In this document: positions 1 to 10,889 of the stretch, piece by piece
Numbering within the stretch: position 1 is the stretch's first letter
Layout of the letters: every line of letters begins with the position of its first letter
Origin: Aselliscus stoliczkanus
Lineage: Eukaryota > Chordata > Mammalia > Chiroptera > Hipposideridae
DNA length: 64,000 nt
Direction: 5' to 3'
Assembly: GCA_033961575.1 (NCBI GenBank)
Contig: CM066736.1
Coordinates: 76,098,852 to 76,162,851 of the forward strand
Translations under genes and position numbers: made by a program
Notes under the pieces: model-generated
The model's input: the letters and a program-made list of their open reading frames with translations, nothing else
What the model was told of the DNA's origin: nothing
Database searches by the model: none

Positions 1-116
1 CAAAGGAAAATCAGACACAAAAACTGTCCCAAGAGAGGTTAAAACCTAGCAAGAAACATAAGGCAAGTAACTAAAACTAAATAACAAATGGAAATGCAGG
101 AAACAGCAGATTTTTA

Positions 117-526
117 TTTTTATTTTATTTTTTTTAAGATTTTTTTATTGTTGAATTGGGGGAGGGGAACAGTGTTGGGGAAGGGGAACAGACAAGTTGC
201 TGTCCTTTTGTTCTTCAGTCTAGTTGTGGAGGACACTGCTTCACTGGCCCATGTTGGTATCATCATTGCGCTCTTCCCGGCGAGGCAGTCACTTACCGGC
301 CACTGGACGGCAGCTTACAGCGGCTCACGAAAGCACACGCCTGCTACCGGCCAGCCACTGCCGGCAATTCACATCAGTCCAGCTCCAAGTGGAGCTGTTG
401 TTCACCATCTTAGCTGTAGAGGGCACAGCATCACTGGCCCTAATGGGGGATCCAAACCGGGGCCCTTGCTGCTCAGGGCTGGAGTCCCAAGCCAAATCTT
501 AACCAAAGCACCACTCAGCCACCCCT
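117..526 (-). mobile_element. Long tRNA-derived SINE, full length
   Basis: Read on the minus strand, this has a tRNA-like head with an RNA polymerase III B-box-like GGTTTGGATCC, a body shared with the copies at 10935 and 24206, and an oligo-A tail (the T run near 121-147). Flanking direct repeats ACAGCAGATTTTTA (103-116) and ACAGCAGGTTTTTA (527-540) differ by one base and mark L1-type target-primed insertion. The open frames here are SINE shadows. Confidence 0.85.
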
Positions 527-527
527 A

Positions 528-1957
528 CAGCAGGTTTTTAGAGAGTACAAATACTACTGAGCTATGATATTTCAAAAAGGAAGAATGACTTCCAGCTGGG
601 GAAATCAAAGCATGCTTCACAGAGGAGATAACAATAGAGATGGGTCTCAAGTAAGGAATGAGCAAGATTTGAATATGAAAGTGGAAGAAATGAAAAAGGG
701 CACATGGATTATTTTCAGCAAATATTGACTTGCTTTTGAACCTTTCATTACCTTGTGGCATAGTACAGCTTTATTACCATCTGCTCATTAGCATTCTGTG
801 AGGTAACAAGCATCTTGGGTCCTCTTTTCTTCGGCAGTGATGGTGATAGAAGAGGTGTTCACAGGCTGCACCATCTGGATTTCTGCCTCCCCATACTCAG
901 GTAGCACAGCCCAGGTAGCATGAGAAAAGGAAAACTCCTTCATATGGTACGTAATTCTTTGGGAGCAACTGCTCTTGCCATGTTGGGTAAATTTGATTTA
1001 TTTAATTGTTAAGTTATATCCATGTTTTAATAATAAGTCATGCTTAAGAAAACTTTAGAAAAAACTTTACACTTATATGTTAAGTTGACTTTCTTTTCAA
1101 GGGTTTTCTTCCACTTAACATTTAGGTGAAAATAGAATACAATGGTTTTAAATATATATATACTAACTATATATACTAAAAATATACCAAAGTGGCATTG
1201 ATAAAACCCATACAAACCAATGCTAAAGACAGCTCTTACAACAGTAGAATCAGTATTTTTAAAACACAAGATAAATAATACTTTAAGATAGCTGTCAGAG
1301 ATGTAAGATGTATTTGAGTCTATAGTCCTCCATCCAATCCTCTACCCAACATACAAGTCTGAGCAATGAACAAGAAACCAAACTGAAACACACATATAAG
1401 AAAGCACCTTGGTTTATAGTCCTCTTCCTAATTTAAATACAGAATGTTAAAATAACATGTAAATCCAAAATGTACAAGTATATACCTACGATTAATTGGA
1501 AATACAAAACATAACATTCCATTTTGGCATGTACTCATAAACTTGCAAAGTTTGCATGGAAAGACAATAAACAGACTTCATTTTAATACTGTTAAATATT
1601 ATTGCATAGTGAATTTTTAGTTGTTTTAATATTTAACATTATCTGTTGTTTTAATTTTCTGTCTGAAAATTTGAATTTGGCCCTATTTATGTTTTCTTTT
1701 CAGTGCTACTTGGTATATCCCCCATATGTGCCACCTCAGTGCAGTGGTCTATGCTACAGGTCAATTCTCAAAGCCTTTATTATGCTCCCATAAATAAATT
1801 CCACATACGCTCAGCTTAGGGGTGAGTTTTAGACTTCACACACAGATAGGGCATCTTTCTCTCTACCTCCCGTCTCTCCATGATTTTTCTCAACACTCTG
1901 TACCAGGCCCCTTTTCTTGAACCACAAAATTTCTAGAAATAAACTCTAATATCTCTC
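528..1957. other. Unique AT-rich DNA, nothing recognised
   Basis: No gene, convincing exon or diagnostic repeat end is visible. The minus-strand frame near 1027-1269 is low-complexity hydrophobic AT translation with no family signature. Confidence 0.4.
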
Positions 1958-1973
1958 TGGTCAACTGATTTTT

Positions 1974-1978
1974 TTTAA

Positions 1979-2010
<32 letters not shown>

Positions 2011-2147
2011 CATTATTATTTTTAGCCGAGCCATCCTGCCACCTTTTGGCAGCTCAGCTCAGGCTGGGCATCGAACTGCTGTTGCTCAGAGCTCAGCTCG
2101 CACTCTTGAGCAAACTCTTTAACCAACTGAGCCACTCGGCCAGCCCT
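1974..2147 (-). mobile_element. tRNA-derived SINE, 'gctgccaacaggtggcagg' subtype, with ATT-repeat tail
   Basis: On the minus strand it starts with a GGCCGAGTGGCTCAG-type A box and contains the GAGCTGCC...AGGTGGCAGGATGGCTC block shared with copies at 48345 and 53934. Its tail is an (AAT)n microsatellite (1980-2018 on the plus strand). Perfect direct repeats TGGTCAACTGATTTTT flank it (from 1958 and from 2148). Confidence 0.85.
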
Positions 2148-2514
2148 TGGTCAACTGATTTTTAACAAAGGTAACTGAACAGGCAAAGAAGAGTTTTGTT
2201 ATGTTTTGTTTTGTTTTTAAAAAAAATACTGCTGCGGCAATTGGATATGCATATGCAAAATGGAACACAGAACTAAATATAAAACAAAATTGTAAAACTT
2301 CTAGAAGAAAACATATAAGAAAATCTTTGTAACCCCAGGTAGGGAAAAATTTCTTGGAGGATATGATACCAAAAAATAAATAAAATAAAAACAAATAAAA
2401 AAAAACCACTTAATGAACTGAACTTTCTGAAAATTTACAGATTTTTCTTTTCAAAAAGTACTATTTAGAAAATAGAAAGGCCACAGACCAGGATAAAAGT
2501 ACTTTCAACTCATA

Positions 2515-2757
2515 CCAGGGGTGCCAAAAAAATGTATACACATGACTTGCATTCGTCTTTTGTTATCAGTATATTAAGTATTACAATTTTATTACGTTTT
2601 TTTTTTCCTTTCTTAAAATCAGGGCCGGCCGAGTGGCATGGTGGTTAAGCGCTGGCCTAGGAAGCCAGCGGCCCCGGTTCGGTCCCACATATGAGGGCCA
2701 GTGATACTGCCCTCAAAAAAAAAAAAAAAACGTGTTTACATTTTTTGGCACTCTGTT
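2515..2757. mobile_element. Tc1/mariner-type MITE, interrupted by a SINE
   Basis: Inverted ends (GGGGTGCCAAAAAAATGTATAC on the left, ATTTTTTGGCACTCTG on the right) are flanked by TA. It is the same family as the elements at 5536, 5675 and 6010. The internal part is interrupted by the SINE at 2622-2730. Confidence 0.75.
2622..2730 (+). mobile_element. Short tRNA-only SINE, nested in the MITE
   Basis: It has an A-box-like GGCCGAGTGG, a B-box-like GGTTCGGTCCC, ends GCCAGTGATACTGCCCTC and then an A tail. It equals only the head of the long SINE. It splits the MITE, so it inserted later. Confidence 0.85.
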
Positions 2758-2814
2758 TAATAATAGACATTTATCCAGGTTTTTGTTTTAAATCACCTTC
2801 TGTAACACTATTTT

Positions 2815-2985
2815 GAGAAACAAACTCAATGAAAAAATGGCCCAGTATTTTAACAGACATTTCATCAAAGATATACAAGTGACTAACAAGCACATGAAAA
2901 GATGCCCAACATCATTAGTTGTTAGGAAAGTTCAAATTACAACCACAATGAAATACCACTATCTATTTCTAGAATGGCTATAAAT
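2815..2985 (+). mobile_element. L1 ORF2/3' fragment
   Basis: The sequence resembles the L1 ORF2 C-terminal region ('CAACATCATTAGT...CAAATTACAACCACAATGAAATACCAC'), with stops in all frames. It ends abruptly at the truncated mariner. Confidence 0.7.
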
Positions 2986-3834
2986 TTGGTTAACTGTTTG
3001 TCCAGTTGATACAAATTCATAATGAATAATCCCTCTGATATCAAGTAAGGTTAGCAACATAGCTTTGACTCTTGATTCGGACTGATGGAACTTCTTTGGT
3101 CATGGTGAATTGGCTGACTTCCATTGTGCACATTGATGCTTTGTTTCAGGGTCATATTGGTACACCCATGTTTCATCACCAGTGATAACATGACCCAAAA
3201 CATCGCCTTGCCTCTCCAAAAGATCTTGGCAAACCTCCACTCCTTCCCTGTGATTCATCGGTGAGCTAGCTCGTTCAGGACCATTTTTGCACACAACTAT
3301 CTCATGCCAAGATTTTCAGTTAAGATTTTCCTCACTGTTTCTCTATCGATGTTTACTTGGACTTGGTCTGCTATGCTTCTCACAGTCAGCAGATGATTTT
3401 GACACACAATTCGATGAATTTTTGCAATGTTTTCATCAGTTCTGCTCCTTACTGGCCATCCTGACAGCTGTTCATTACTGATGCGTTCTCTCCCCTCAGA
3501 AAAATGTTTATGCCATTTGCTCACTGCCGTTTTCTTCATGGTATTATCCCCATAAACTTGGACTAATATGTCCCCGATTTCACTTCCACTCTTTCCAAGT
3601 TTAATAAAAAAATTAACATTTATTAGTTGCTCTAATTGAAGCTCAGACATTCCACGACAACACACAACAACATGCAACAAAAATGAACGCCACTCAGCAA
3701 GATACTGCCACACGTCAACACGAACACAGCTGTTAGACAATGATATACCAAGGTTATGAAACCTTACCGAATTATTTGTACAGTTCTGTCAATGTAAGCA
3801 CATAGTGCAAGCTCTGAACTTAATTGTCAGACCT
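2986..3834 (-). pseudogene. Mariner transposase, 3'-truncated and frameshifted
   Basis: This is a cut-and-paste DNA transposase of the mariner (DD34D) family. On the minus strand the 5' inverted end GAACTTAATTGTCAGACCTG (plus-strand reading) abuts TA at 3835. The coding part probably starts at MSELQLEQ (about 3650). It runs through a helix-turn-helix-like N-terminal half, including KTAVSKWHKHFSEGR and ETVRKILTENLG. After a frameshift near 3295 it continues with the first catalytic aspartate in ITGDETWVYQYDPETKHQ (about 3170). It then has a stop near 3100 and decays to DIRGIIHYEF near 3030. The second and third catalytic aspartates and the 3' inverted end are missing. It cannot encode an active enzyme. 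The element at 63752 is the same family. Confidence 0.88.
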
Positions 3835-3836
3835 GT

Positions 3837-5330
3837 ACTTGGTCTTTGTTCCCAGTTCCTGGTTTACACAGCTTCAAAAATCCTTGGAATTTCCTAAGTG
3901 ATAGGAGTGTCTGTTATGCTAATGAGTTATCCATGGTGATAGCTTTAGGATCAGGGCTGATGTTCCAGAAAGATCAACCATATCACTAAGTATAAATTCT
4001 CTATTCTCTGATAGGCCACATCCCTACTCACATCATAAATAACACTTGTGTAGAGACAGCAACACAGTCAAGAGTCAACAAAGAAAGAAAAAAAGATGTA
4101 CAAAATGGTAATGATTATACATACCTGTGTATATAAATTTAAACTTCTTTGGTAATTCAAAAAGTTTAAATTAGTTGCTGCTGAACTCATCCCAAGATTA
4201 TATGCAAAATTCCTTTAGTATACGTAACACACAGAAATATTTTCTATATATCTGAAGACTTTATTTTTATACACAGCCTGCATTTTCTAAAGCATTCAAC
4301 CACATTTAGCTATATAACCAAGATAAGTAAGTTTAAGTTCAGGGAGCAGTTGGTGGAGGGGAAGTAGTTGGGACTAGCTTTACCCATGTGGAAATAATTG
4401 CTTTCCTGGCCTAAAGCTCTTCCTATTAGGATCAAAACAAATTGATGTTATCTTAAGAGCCCTTCCAATTTTTGAAAAATAAAACCTAAGTGTTCCATAG
4501 TTAGCCAGATATTGTCCAGATATTGTTTATTTTGTTTAAGGACAAAATTATGGCACATTTATTTTTGTATTTAACTCAAAAGAGTTACTATTATGAAGAA
4601 AATAAGAGCATTTCAAAAGATAATTATCTCAGAATAGAAAGACACATACTGAGCTGGTATAGACAAGACCACCAAGCTTAAACATCGTGATCTGATAGTT
4701 TTAAAATCACAGTTTGGCCCTTGGCCTTTTTTGTCTGCACCAGAACTTTCCAAATAAACTGTTTGTTCTCCAAGAGTATGAAATAATCCCACATCATATA
4801 ACATGATGAGCCATTTAAAGCAGACTTAGTGAGTAAAATAAAATATTTCAGCAAAATAAAATACAAGTTCTGAAGTTCAATGTTTTATGATGCAATTCTG
4901 GCATGGATTCTAAATTTTCTAAGCACCTGCCAAAATATAACATGTTGTTTTGATTCATGGAATTGGAAAATTGAAAAAAAAAAATCAAGATGTTACTTAG
5001 ACCAGTCTTCTGCCTCTGGCAGTTCAATATCTATGCCATCCAGATTGATGGCTCATAAGGAATATAACTGTTTTGAAATGAACAAGACAGCAACCCCACA
5101 ACTTCTTTGAAGCCTCTTTTAAGTTTCATCACCCTAATGTAATGACCAATGACTCCAGTTATCTCAAACTTTCTGTTCTACAATCGAAAGTCATTTCTTC
5201 CCATTTCATTAGAGAGAGGTTTGCGACTTCCTTGTATACACCTTTGTTACAAAAACTCCCTAGGCCCTAATCTGTCTGTCTAGATCCTTTTCCATACTTA
5301 TTTCTTCTCTCCTTTTCGGGATGCTATCCA
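3837..5330. other. Unique DNA, nothing recognised
   Basis: No coding frame with family features and no clear repeat ends. The frames near 4613-5110 are short and uninformative. Confidence 0.4.
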
Positions 5331-5448
5331 TTCATTCTATATTCTATACTCACATATATATATATTATATAGTTATACACATATGATACATATAATACAT
5401 ATACTATGTATAACATATATATAAACACAATACATATAGTATATGATA

Positions 5449-5490
5449 TGTGTGTGTGTGTGTATATATATATATACACACACACACACA
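5449..5490. repeat. Palindromic microsatellite (TG)7(TA)7(CA)7
   Basis: Exactly seven TG, seven TA and seven CA units give a 42-bp perfect palindrome inside an AT-rich stretch (5335-5535). Such DNA can extrude a cruciform, and TG/CA tracts favour Z-DNA. Confidence 0.95.
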
Positions 5491-5535
5491 AATACATATA
5501 TAAAATACGAGTGTGTACATATATATATTTATATA

Positions 5536-5668
5536 CTGGAGGTGCCAAAAATATATATACACTTGAATTGTATTCAGCTTTTGTTATCAATATATATTGA
5601 GTATTACAATTTTAATACAGTTTTTCCTTTCTTAAAATGTGTATACATTTTTTTTTTGCCACACTCTG
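5536..5668. mobile_element. MITE of the GGTGCCAAAAA family, copy A
   Basis: Starts CTGGAGGTGCCAAAAA after TA and ends TTTTTGCCACACTCTG before TA. It is 133 bp, an internally deleted relative of copy B, which follows a few bases later. Confidence 0.75.
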
Positions 5669-5674
5669 TATATA

Positions 5675-5909
5675 CTGGGGATGCCAAAAAAATGTATACA
5701 CATTTTAAGTGATGTTAACACTTTGGTCAGCGTTGTTCGAGCAGTAGTTTCCCATAATCAGAACTGTCTGGAAGCTGATGGTAACCACTCTGAGCACCTC
5801 TTGTAATTGCAGAAGTCAAATGTGACTGGTATTCATCTTTTGTTACCAGAATATATTAATACAGGTTTTTCCTGTCTTAAAACATGTGTATATTTTTTGG
5901 CACACTGTG
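5675..5909 (+). mobile_element. MITE copy B, with transposase C-terminal relic
   Basis: Inverted ends CTGGGGATGCCAAAAAAATG and TTTTTTGGCACACTGTG lie between TA dinucleotides. Between 5716 and 5806 the plus strand still reads like a Tc1/mariner transposase tail: VVSHNQNCLEADGNHSEHLL followed by a stop. Known transposases of this superfamily often end in a similar 'GHFEHLL'. So the MITE is a deletion derivative that keeps the last ~30 codons. Confidence 0.78.
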
Positions 5910-5913
5910 TATA

Positions 5914-5932
5914 TGTGTGTGTGTGTGTGTGT
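5914..5932. repeat. (TG)n microsatellite
   Basis: Uninterrupted TG units directly right of MITE copy B. Confidence 0.9.
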
Positions 5933-6009
5933 ATAAATATATTAAAATATATAAGTATATTTAAATATATAAATAAAAAGTAAATAAATATATATTTTTT
6001 ATTTTTTTA

Positions 6010-6215
6010 AGGAGGTGCCAAAAAACTGTATACACATTTTAAGAAAGGAAAACTATATTAAAATTGTAATACTAAATAAATGCCGATAACAAAAGATGAA
6101 TACAAGTCACGTTTGACTTCTGCAATTACAAGAGGTGCTCAAAGTGGTTATCCCCAGCTTCCAGACACTTCTGATTACGGCGAACTACTGCTTGTGCAAC
6201 AATGACCAAATAGAC
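6010..6215 (-). mobile_element. MITE copy C, truncated
   Basis: Begins GGAGGTGCCAAAAAACTG and carries the reverse complement of copy B, including the transposase tail (6115-6200). The other inverted end is missing. Confidence 0.7.
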
Positions 6216-7014
6216 TTGAAAAAGTTACTCGGGCACATTCCAGGGTGGTCAGAATTGGTTTTCCTTTTTCCTTAGATGATATGGGAATATGGATAGAAGA
6301 TAATCAAGTTAATGAACAATGTATTTCAATGGCAATGGACGTGTGTAAAGTATCTTAACGTTTTCTTCCTGTTAAAACACAATACATAAATCAGAGGTCT
6401 TACTGCAGAAGAGATAATCCAGTTTTTCTTGACAACATCAACTGAGCCTTACTTAGTCTGCGTTTCTGGGATGTCAGTGTCTCGCCATACTCAGTGGGAC
6501 TTTTGCCCAACTAAGACTTGCAATTATCAGAAGAACTAAGTTTTCACTATGTAATGACTTTACTCTGTTTTTTAATAGGATTCTTATGTTTGTTTGTACA
6601 TGTCAGGTTTTCTACCATTGCTCTTCTCCCTGCTATATTTATTGTATATATAAAAACAAAATCATGAGCCGTCAAATTTGGTTGAGTAGTACACTGTATG
6701 TCTGTAAGTAAACACATATTCTGTACATTACTCAGCTATTGGCACTACAAGAACAGACAGCAGTGGCTCTGCTCAGACATGCTGACCTAAATATTTTGAG
6801 TCCCATAGGAAGCAAATGATAATTCAAAAGCACCAGTAACGCTGCTGTTAGCATAGCTATGGACCCAAAATATCTAAAGTCTGTCTTTCATTACTAACTC
6901 TCATAAATAACCACAATCCTGAGAGCTCCATATATTCATTCTAATATAAAAAATACTTCATTATATTTAATTAAACAAAAAATAGTTATTTTTAGTATAG
7001 GCTAAATTCTAATA
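6216..7014. other. Unique DNA
   Basis: No gene seen. A donor-like site on the minus strand at about 6452 follows an open stretch, but its acceptor is poor, so I do not call an exon. Confidence 0.35.
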
Positions 7015-7180
7015 GGCTTACTTTGTGCCAGACATTCTACTAGGTGCTTTATACATAGCATCCACTTTATTTCTTACAAAGTAATACATGAAGTAGATGT
7101 TTTTATCCTCTTTACAGAAAAAGACATGGAATAGCATGGTTCAACTGGCAGGTTATGGACTCAACCACCAGACTATAAAG
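7015..7180 (+). repeat. MIR-type ancient SINE fragment
   Basis: Matches the MIR layout: TTTGTGCCAGACATTCTACTAGGTGC, then a 'cctcTTTACAGAaaaaGACATGG' segment. Confidence 0.65.
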
Positions 7181-8349
7181 TTTCCTGACAGCAGAAACCA
7201 TATTAGTTTTATTTCCAGTTAAAACTTAGCACCTAGGTTAGTGCCTGAAACTCAGTTAACATTTAAGGAAGAAAGAAAAGGGAAGGAACACTAGATCTGA
7301 TTCCAGTGCCATGTGTCACATCTACCTTTAAGATTATCTCAGTAACTATTTTCTCATCTGATTAGATTTTACAAGCCACTAGTTGCTGGCATTCTGCTAG
7401 CAACCAAGGGTCAGAGACATCATTATTTGAAACACTAACATTTTGTTGGAAATGTATCTTAATATCTGAATAATCGATTAACTTCGTGAATAAAAGTGAG
7501 TATCAAATATGTAAATTTCAGTCTCCAAATACTCCTTAATTCATGAAAAATTTGATGTGAAAACATATAACATTATATTATAAACTTCATGATTTTGAAA
7601 TATAGCCCTAATATTTATATGCACATATATACATCTATAAAGTAATAAAATTTTAAACTGAGAGTTGATTCAATCCAAGTAATATTTGTCACATAAGTTT
7701 TTTATAAATAAATCTATTCTTGTGCATCAGACAGATACATACTGAGACCTTTATTATATGTTAGGCATGTGCTAAACCTGAAGAAACAGAAATCCATAAC
7801 AAAGAGATCTACCTTCACTGCAGAAATCACACTCAGTATTCTATATTACTTATTTAAAGTATGCTCCAGGAAGGCAAAAAAGTTTTTCATTCTAACAAAA
7901 CAAACAGAACACCTAATACCATGCGGTAACATACAACAAAGTAGATACTGGGTCACATCTCATATCTATCTTTCTAAAACTGCAACAATCCATGTTACTG
8001 TGTTCTACTTTATATACAAAAATCTTTTAATACACTTCAAATATCTTTACTAATTCATTATGTGCTTTTTCTTACTCAAATTGCACATTCCTTGAGTTCA
8101 AAACAGATGTAGGATTGAACAATTCTTCTCTAAAAAGTACTTTACAACAGTGGCTAAGTATAAAATCAGTGGATGTTTTAATAAGTACAGATCCTAGAGC
8201 CCGAAGCTGGACCGAATGGACAAAGTCAGGGATGGAGCCGGTGCACCCATAGTCTTACAGAGCTCCACATGCAAGTCTCATGCAGTGTGGAGAGCCCCAG
8301 AAAAAGAAAGCGTATACAAAGCTGCGTGGAAGTGGGAAGTGCTAACGCT

Positions 8350-8515
8350 GTATAAGACCTTAAGGATCATCTAATTAACTCATTTTCTAAAGTATGAATC
8401 TAAAGTTGTGAACAGTTACGGAAATTGGGCAAAGTCACACAGCTAGTAAAGGCAGGAGGAGAGCCCAGGTCTCCTGGCATGCGGACTGGTACCCTTTCCA
8501 CCACATTAGGCTGGC
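8350..8515 (+). repeat. MIR fragment
   Basis: Contains the diagnostic MIR core AAAGTCACACAGCTAGTAAA and a 'GAGCCCAGGTCTCCTGG' end. Confidence 0.85.
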
Positions 8516-8544
8516 TACTCCACTTGGGAGGAAGACAAAATATT

Positions 8545-8628
8545 AATCCTTGATTCTACCACAACTGTAATCAATGCCATAAGCATTCAAATTCTCAGGG
8601 AAATGTGATTTTAAAAAAACAAAACAAA
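8545..8628 (+). repeat. Left arm of a dispersed inverted repeat
   Basis: The reverse complement of this segment matches 10115-10200. The match includes 31 identical bases (10130-10160) and a further 16-base block. It lies just beside the candidate exon at 8657. The partner lies inside the DNA transposon at 9763-10389. Confidence 0.85.
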
Positions 8629-8656
8629 AAAACAACAACAACAAAAAACAACTTAC

Positions 8657-8680
8657 TCTTTCTTGAACCTCATATATCTC
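8657..8680 (-). CDS. Candidate 24-nt micro-exon of an unidentified minus-strand gene
   Basis: On the minus strand a strong acceptor (CCATTCTTTCTATAG) and a strong donor (GTAAGTTG) bracket 24 nucleotides. These translate as EIYEVQER with phase 0 at both sides. The segment is phase-compatible with the candidate exon at 13191-13256 upstream. Micro-exons of this size are common in neuronal and muscle genes, but chance matches of short splice-flanked segments are also common in AT-rich DNA. No gene is recognised. RNA evidence or conservation would decide. Confidence 0.35.
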
Positions 8681-8829
8681 CTATAGAAAGAATGGTGATA
8701 AAAGAATCTAAAATGGAAAGTTGTTTTGGTATATAAATGAGCTGAATGATTATAAAGTCCCTGGAAAAAATACTCAACATATGTTGCTTCCTTTCAACAC
8801 TACACTGCCTTTTAGATTCGATATCAACG

Positions 8830-9270
8830 TATGTCTCCTTTACTCTCAACTATGCTCCATTTTATATTGTTTCTTCTAATTGGCAATGCTTTTTGACCTC
8901 CTTCCATTATTTTCATAAATTTCTTCAGGGCCCAGTTTAATGTGCACCTCCTGAGAAATCTTCTGAACTAACTTAACCCTATTCTAATTACTTGTTACTT
9001 CCCTCACTATTTAAATTACTTGTACTTTTAATCCATATATTTGTTTACACCTACTTTTGGAGCTTGGTAATTGTAATTACTGTCTAGTTGCTTTGTACGT
9101 TCTTATTTTCTTCCATAATTAGAATATAAGTTATTAATGAGCTTGATAGAGTATAAGCACTCCAAAGCTAAGGCTACTGATCTGTGTTACTCACTGATGG
9201 AACACAGGCACCTGACACAATGTCAAAAGCATAGAAGGCGCTCAATAAATACTTGCTGAATGAATAGGCA
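8830..9270 (+). repeat. L2 LINE 3' portion
   Basis: Shows the L2 3' layout: 'TTCTTCAGGGCCCAGTTTAATGTGCACCTCC', then 'ATTAGAATATAAG', and the terminal GGCGCTCAATAAATACTTGCTGAATGAAT. Confidence 0.85.
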
Positions 9271-9762
9271 AGGATTATTTCTCCTTCCATTTGTGAATCT
9301 CTCCAAAATTTCAAAAGTAATGTTAGAGACATATTTGTGGAAAAAATTAAACATTTTGAAAATACATGTGCCTGATATTTCGGAAATACATAGAATTTAA
9401 AAAATTAATAAAGCTACAATGATGAATCAATTCCCTAGCTATAGAAAGTCATTCAGCTTCTTCATTACACTCATTGATACTTTGTTATTACTGTCTTAAC
9501 TGAATAGTGTCAGCTAATAAAGAGAAGGTAAAGGATTGAATTAAGACCTACAGTTCAATTACTACCTTCCTGTCTGTGGTGAAAAATTGCTAAACTTTGT
9601 TCTCTTTCAAAACTTTGATTTAAGAACCATCTAATGAAAAAACACCAATTTCTGGCTTACTTGGAACTCAAAATTATGTAAAAGTACAGTAGATAATTAT
9701 TTTAATACATAAATTTAAGAAAGTAACTTTATCTTTTACCAAAGTACTTGTTTCACCCCATA

Positions 9763-10389
9763 CCGAATTTTGCCCTGTATAATGCGTTCCTGTAAATAAT
9801 GCACACTCATGTTTTTGGCCCAAAATTTCAGGGGAAAAACATCTTTCATTTTAATTTTTTAATTCAAATCTTTATTTGTTTACATTTAGGTACTTGTTTT
9901 TTGTATTATAAAGGAATTTTAGCATTTATTTTTTAACATATTAAGGTACAAGAAATTTTATGTAACAAATAATTACAAAACACAAGAATAGATACAAGGT
10001 ACAAGAAATTTTATGTACTGGTAACAAATTTAAAATATTTACACATCATAGAAGGCGAAGAACTCTAGTTGCTGCAAGTTTGTCACAAATTTAACATAAA
10101 TTCAAGAAAGAGTAGGTTTTGTTTTTTTTAATCACATTTCCCTGAGAATTTGAATGCTTATAATTAAATGTGTGGTAGAATCAAGGGTTATGGTATTCCA
10201 GGGTATTTTTTACATGAGGATATCATTATCAATTTACAGAGTTACACTTTCAACTAATGATCATAAATATAAGAATTAAAAACATTATATAGATACAGAA
10301 TTACTACTACCTATATATATAATGCGCATCCTTATTTCTCCCTCACAAATTTGGGCATAAAAGTGCACATTATGCACAGCAAAATACAG
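9763..10389. mobile_element. Unassigned 627-bp TA-flanked DNA transposon remnant
   Basis: The left end CCGAATTTTGCCCTGTATAA and the right end (inverted) CTGTATTTTGCTGTGCATAA are bordered by TA. The similarity continues inward for about 75 bp (both contain a 'GCCCAAA-TTT...AGGG' block). No transposase is encoded. TA flanks suggest a Tc1/mariner-superfamily element, but I cannot name the family. It holds a 53-bp-period duplication (9943-10018) and the right arm of the inverted repeat. Confidence 0.65.
10115..10200 (-). repeat. Right arm of the inverted repeat, inside the transposon
   Basis: Contains AATCACATTTCCCTGAGAAT and TGTGGTAGAATCAAGG in the same order as the reverse complement of 8545-8628. 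The region between these blocks differs by an indel. Confidence 0.85.
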
Positions 10390-10889
10390 TACATAAATTC
10401 CTGGAAGGCTGAAAACATAATCATACCTTTCCTGAAGAAATTATAAAAGTATAACTTTTGAGACAAGCACATTCAGTAACTATTGAAAGTGATAATTTTG
10501 TTACCCTCCCCCAAATAAACAAATTTTAAACATTCCTACCCAGAAAAATTATCTGCTTTCTAGCTTATATAATTTAATGAAGGCACAAAAGTTCAGCTAG
10601 CTCATATACAGGAGGGTACAAAGAACACATCAACATGGTTAGGCATTCACTCACAAAATAGAATTGTGAAGGGTATTATTTTTTCTTTCATTTTAAGTCT
10701 ATTTTCTATTCCTTTCTCTACACATATGAAAAGATAACAGTGATAATTAGAATGCATTAAAAGAATCAGACTGAATATATAACCTCAGAGTCTTACATAC
10801 CATGCTATTTTTGTATTGTCAAACTATAGGAAATTGAATGATTAGAAAACTCTAATCTAAGTAAGTGAATTACATTGAGGAAGATTATG

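Noticed and set aside
88..567. 159-codon plus-strand frame at the left edge
   Set aside because: It spans the minus-strand SINE at 117-526 and is the translation of repeat sequence on the wrong strand.
6453..6520. Possible minus-strand exon reading SPTEYGETLTSQKRRLS
   Set aside because: The donor is fair but the acceptor side is poor, and no neighbouring exon supports it.
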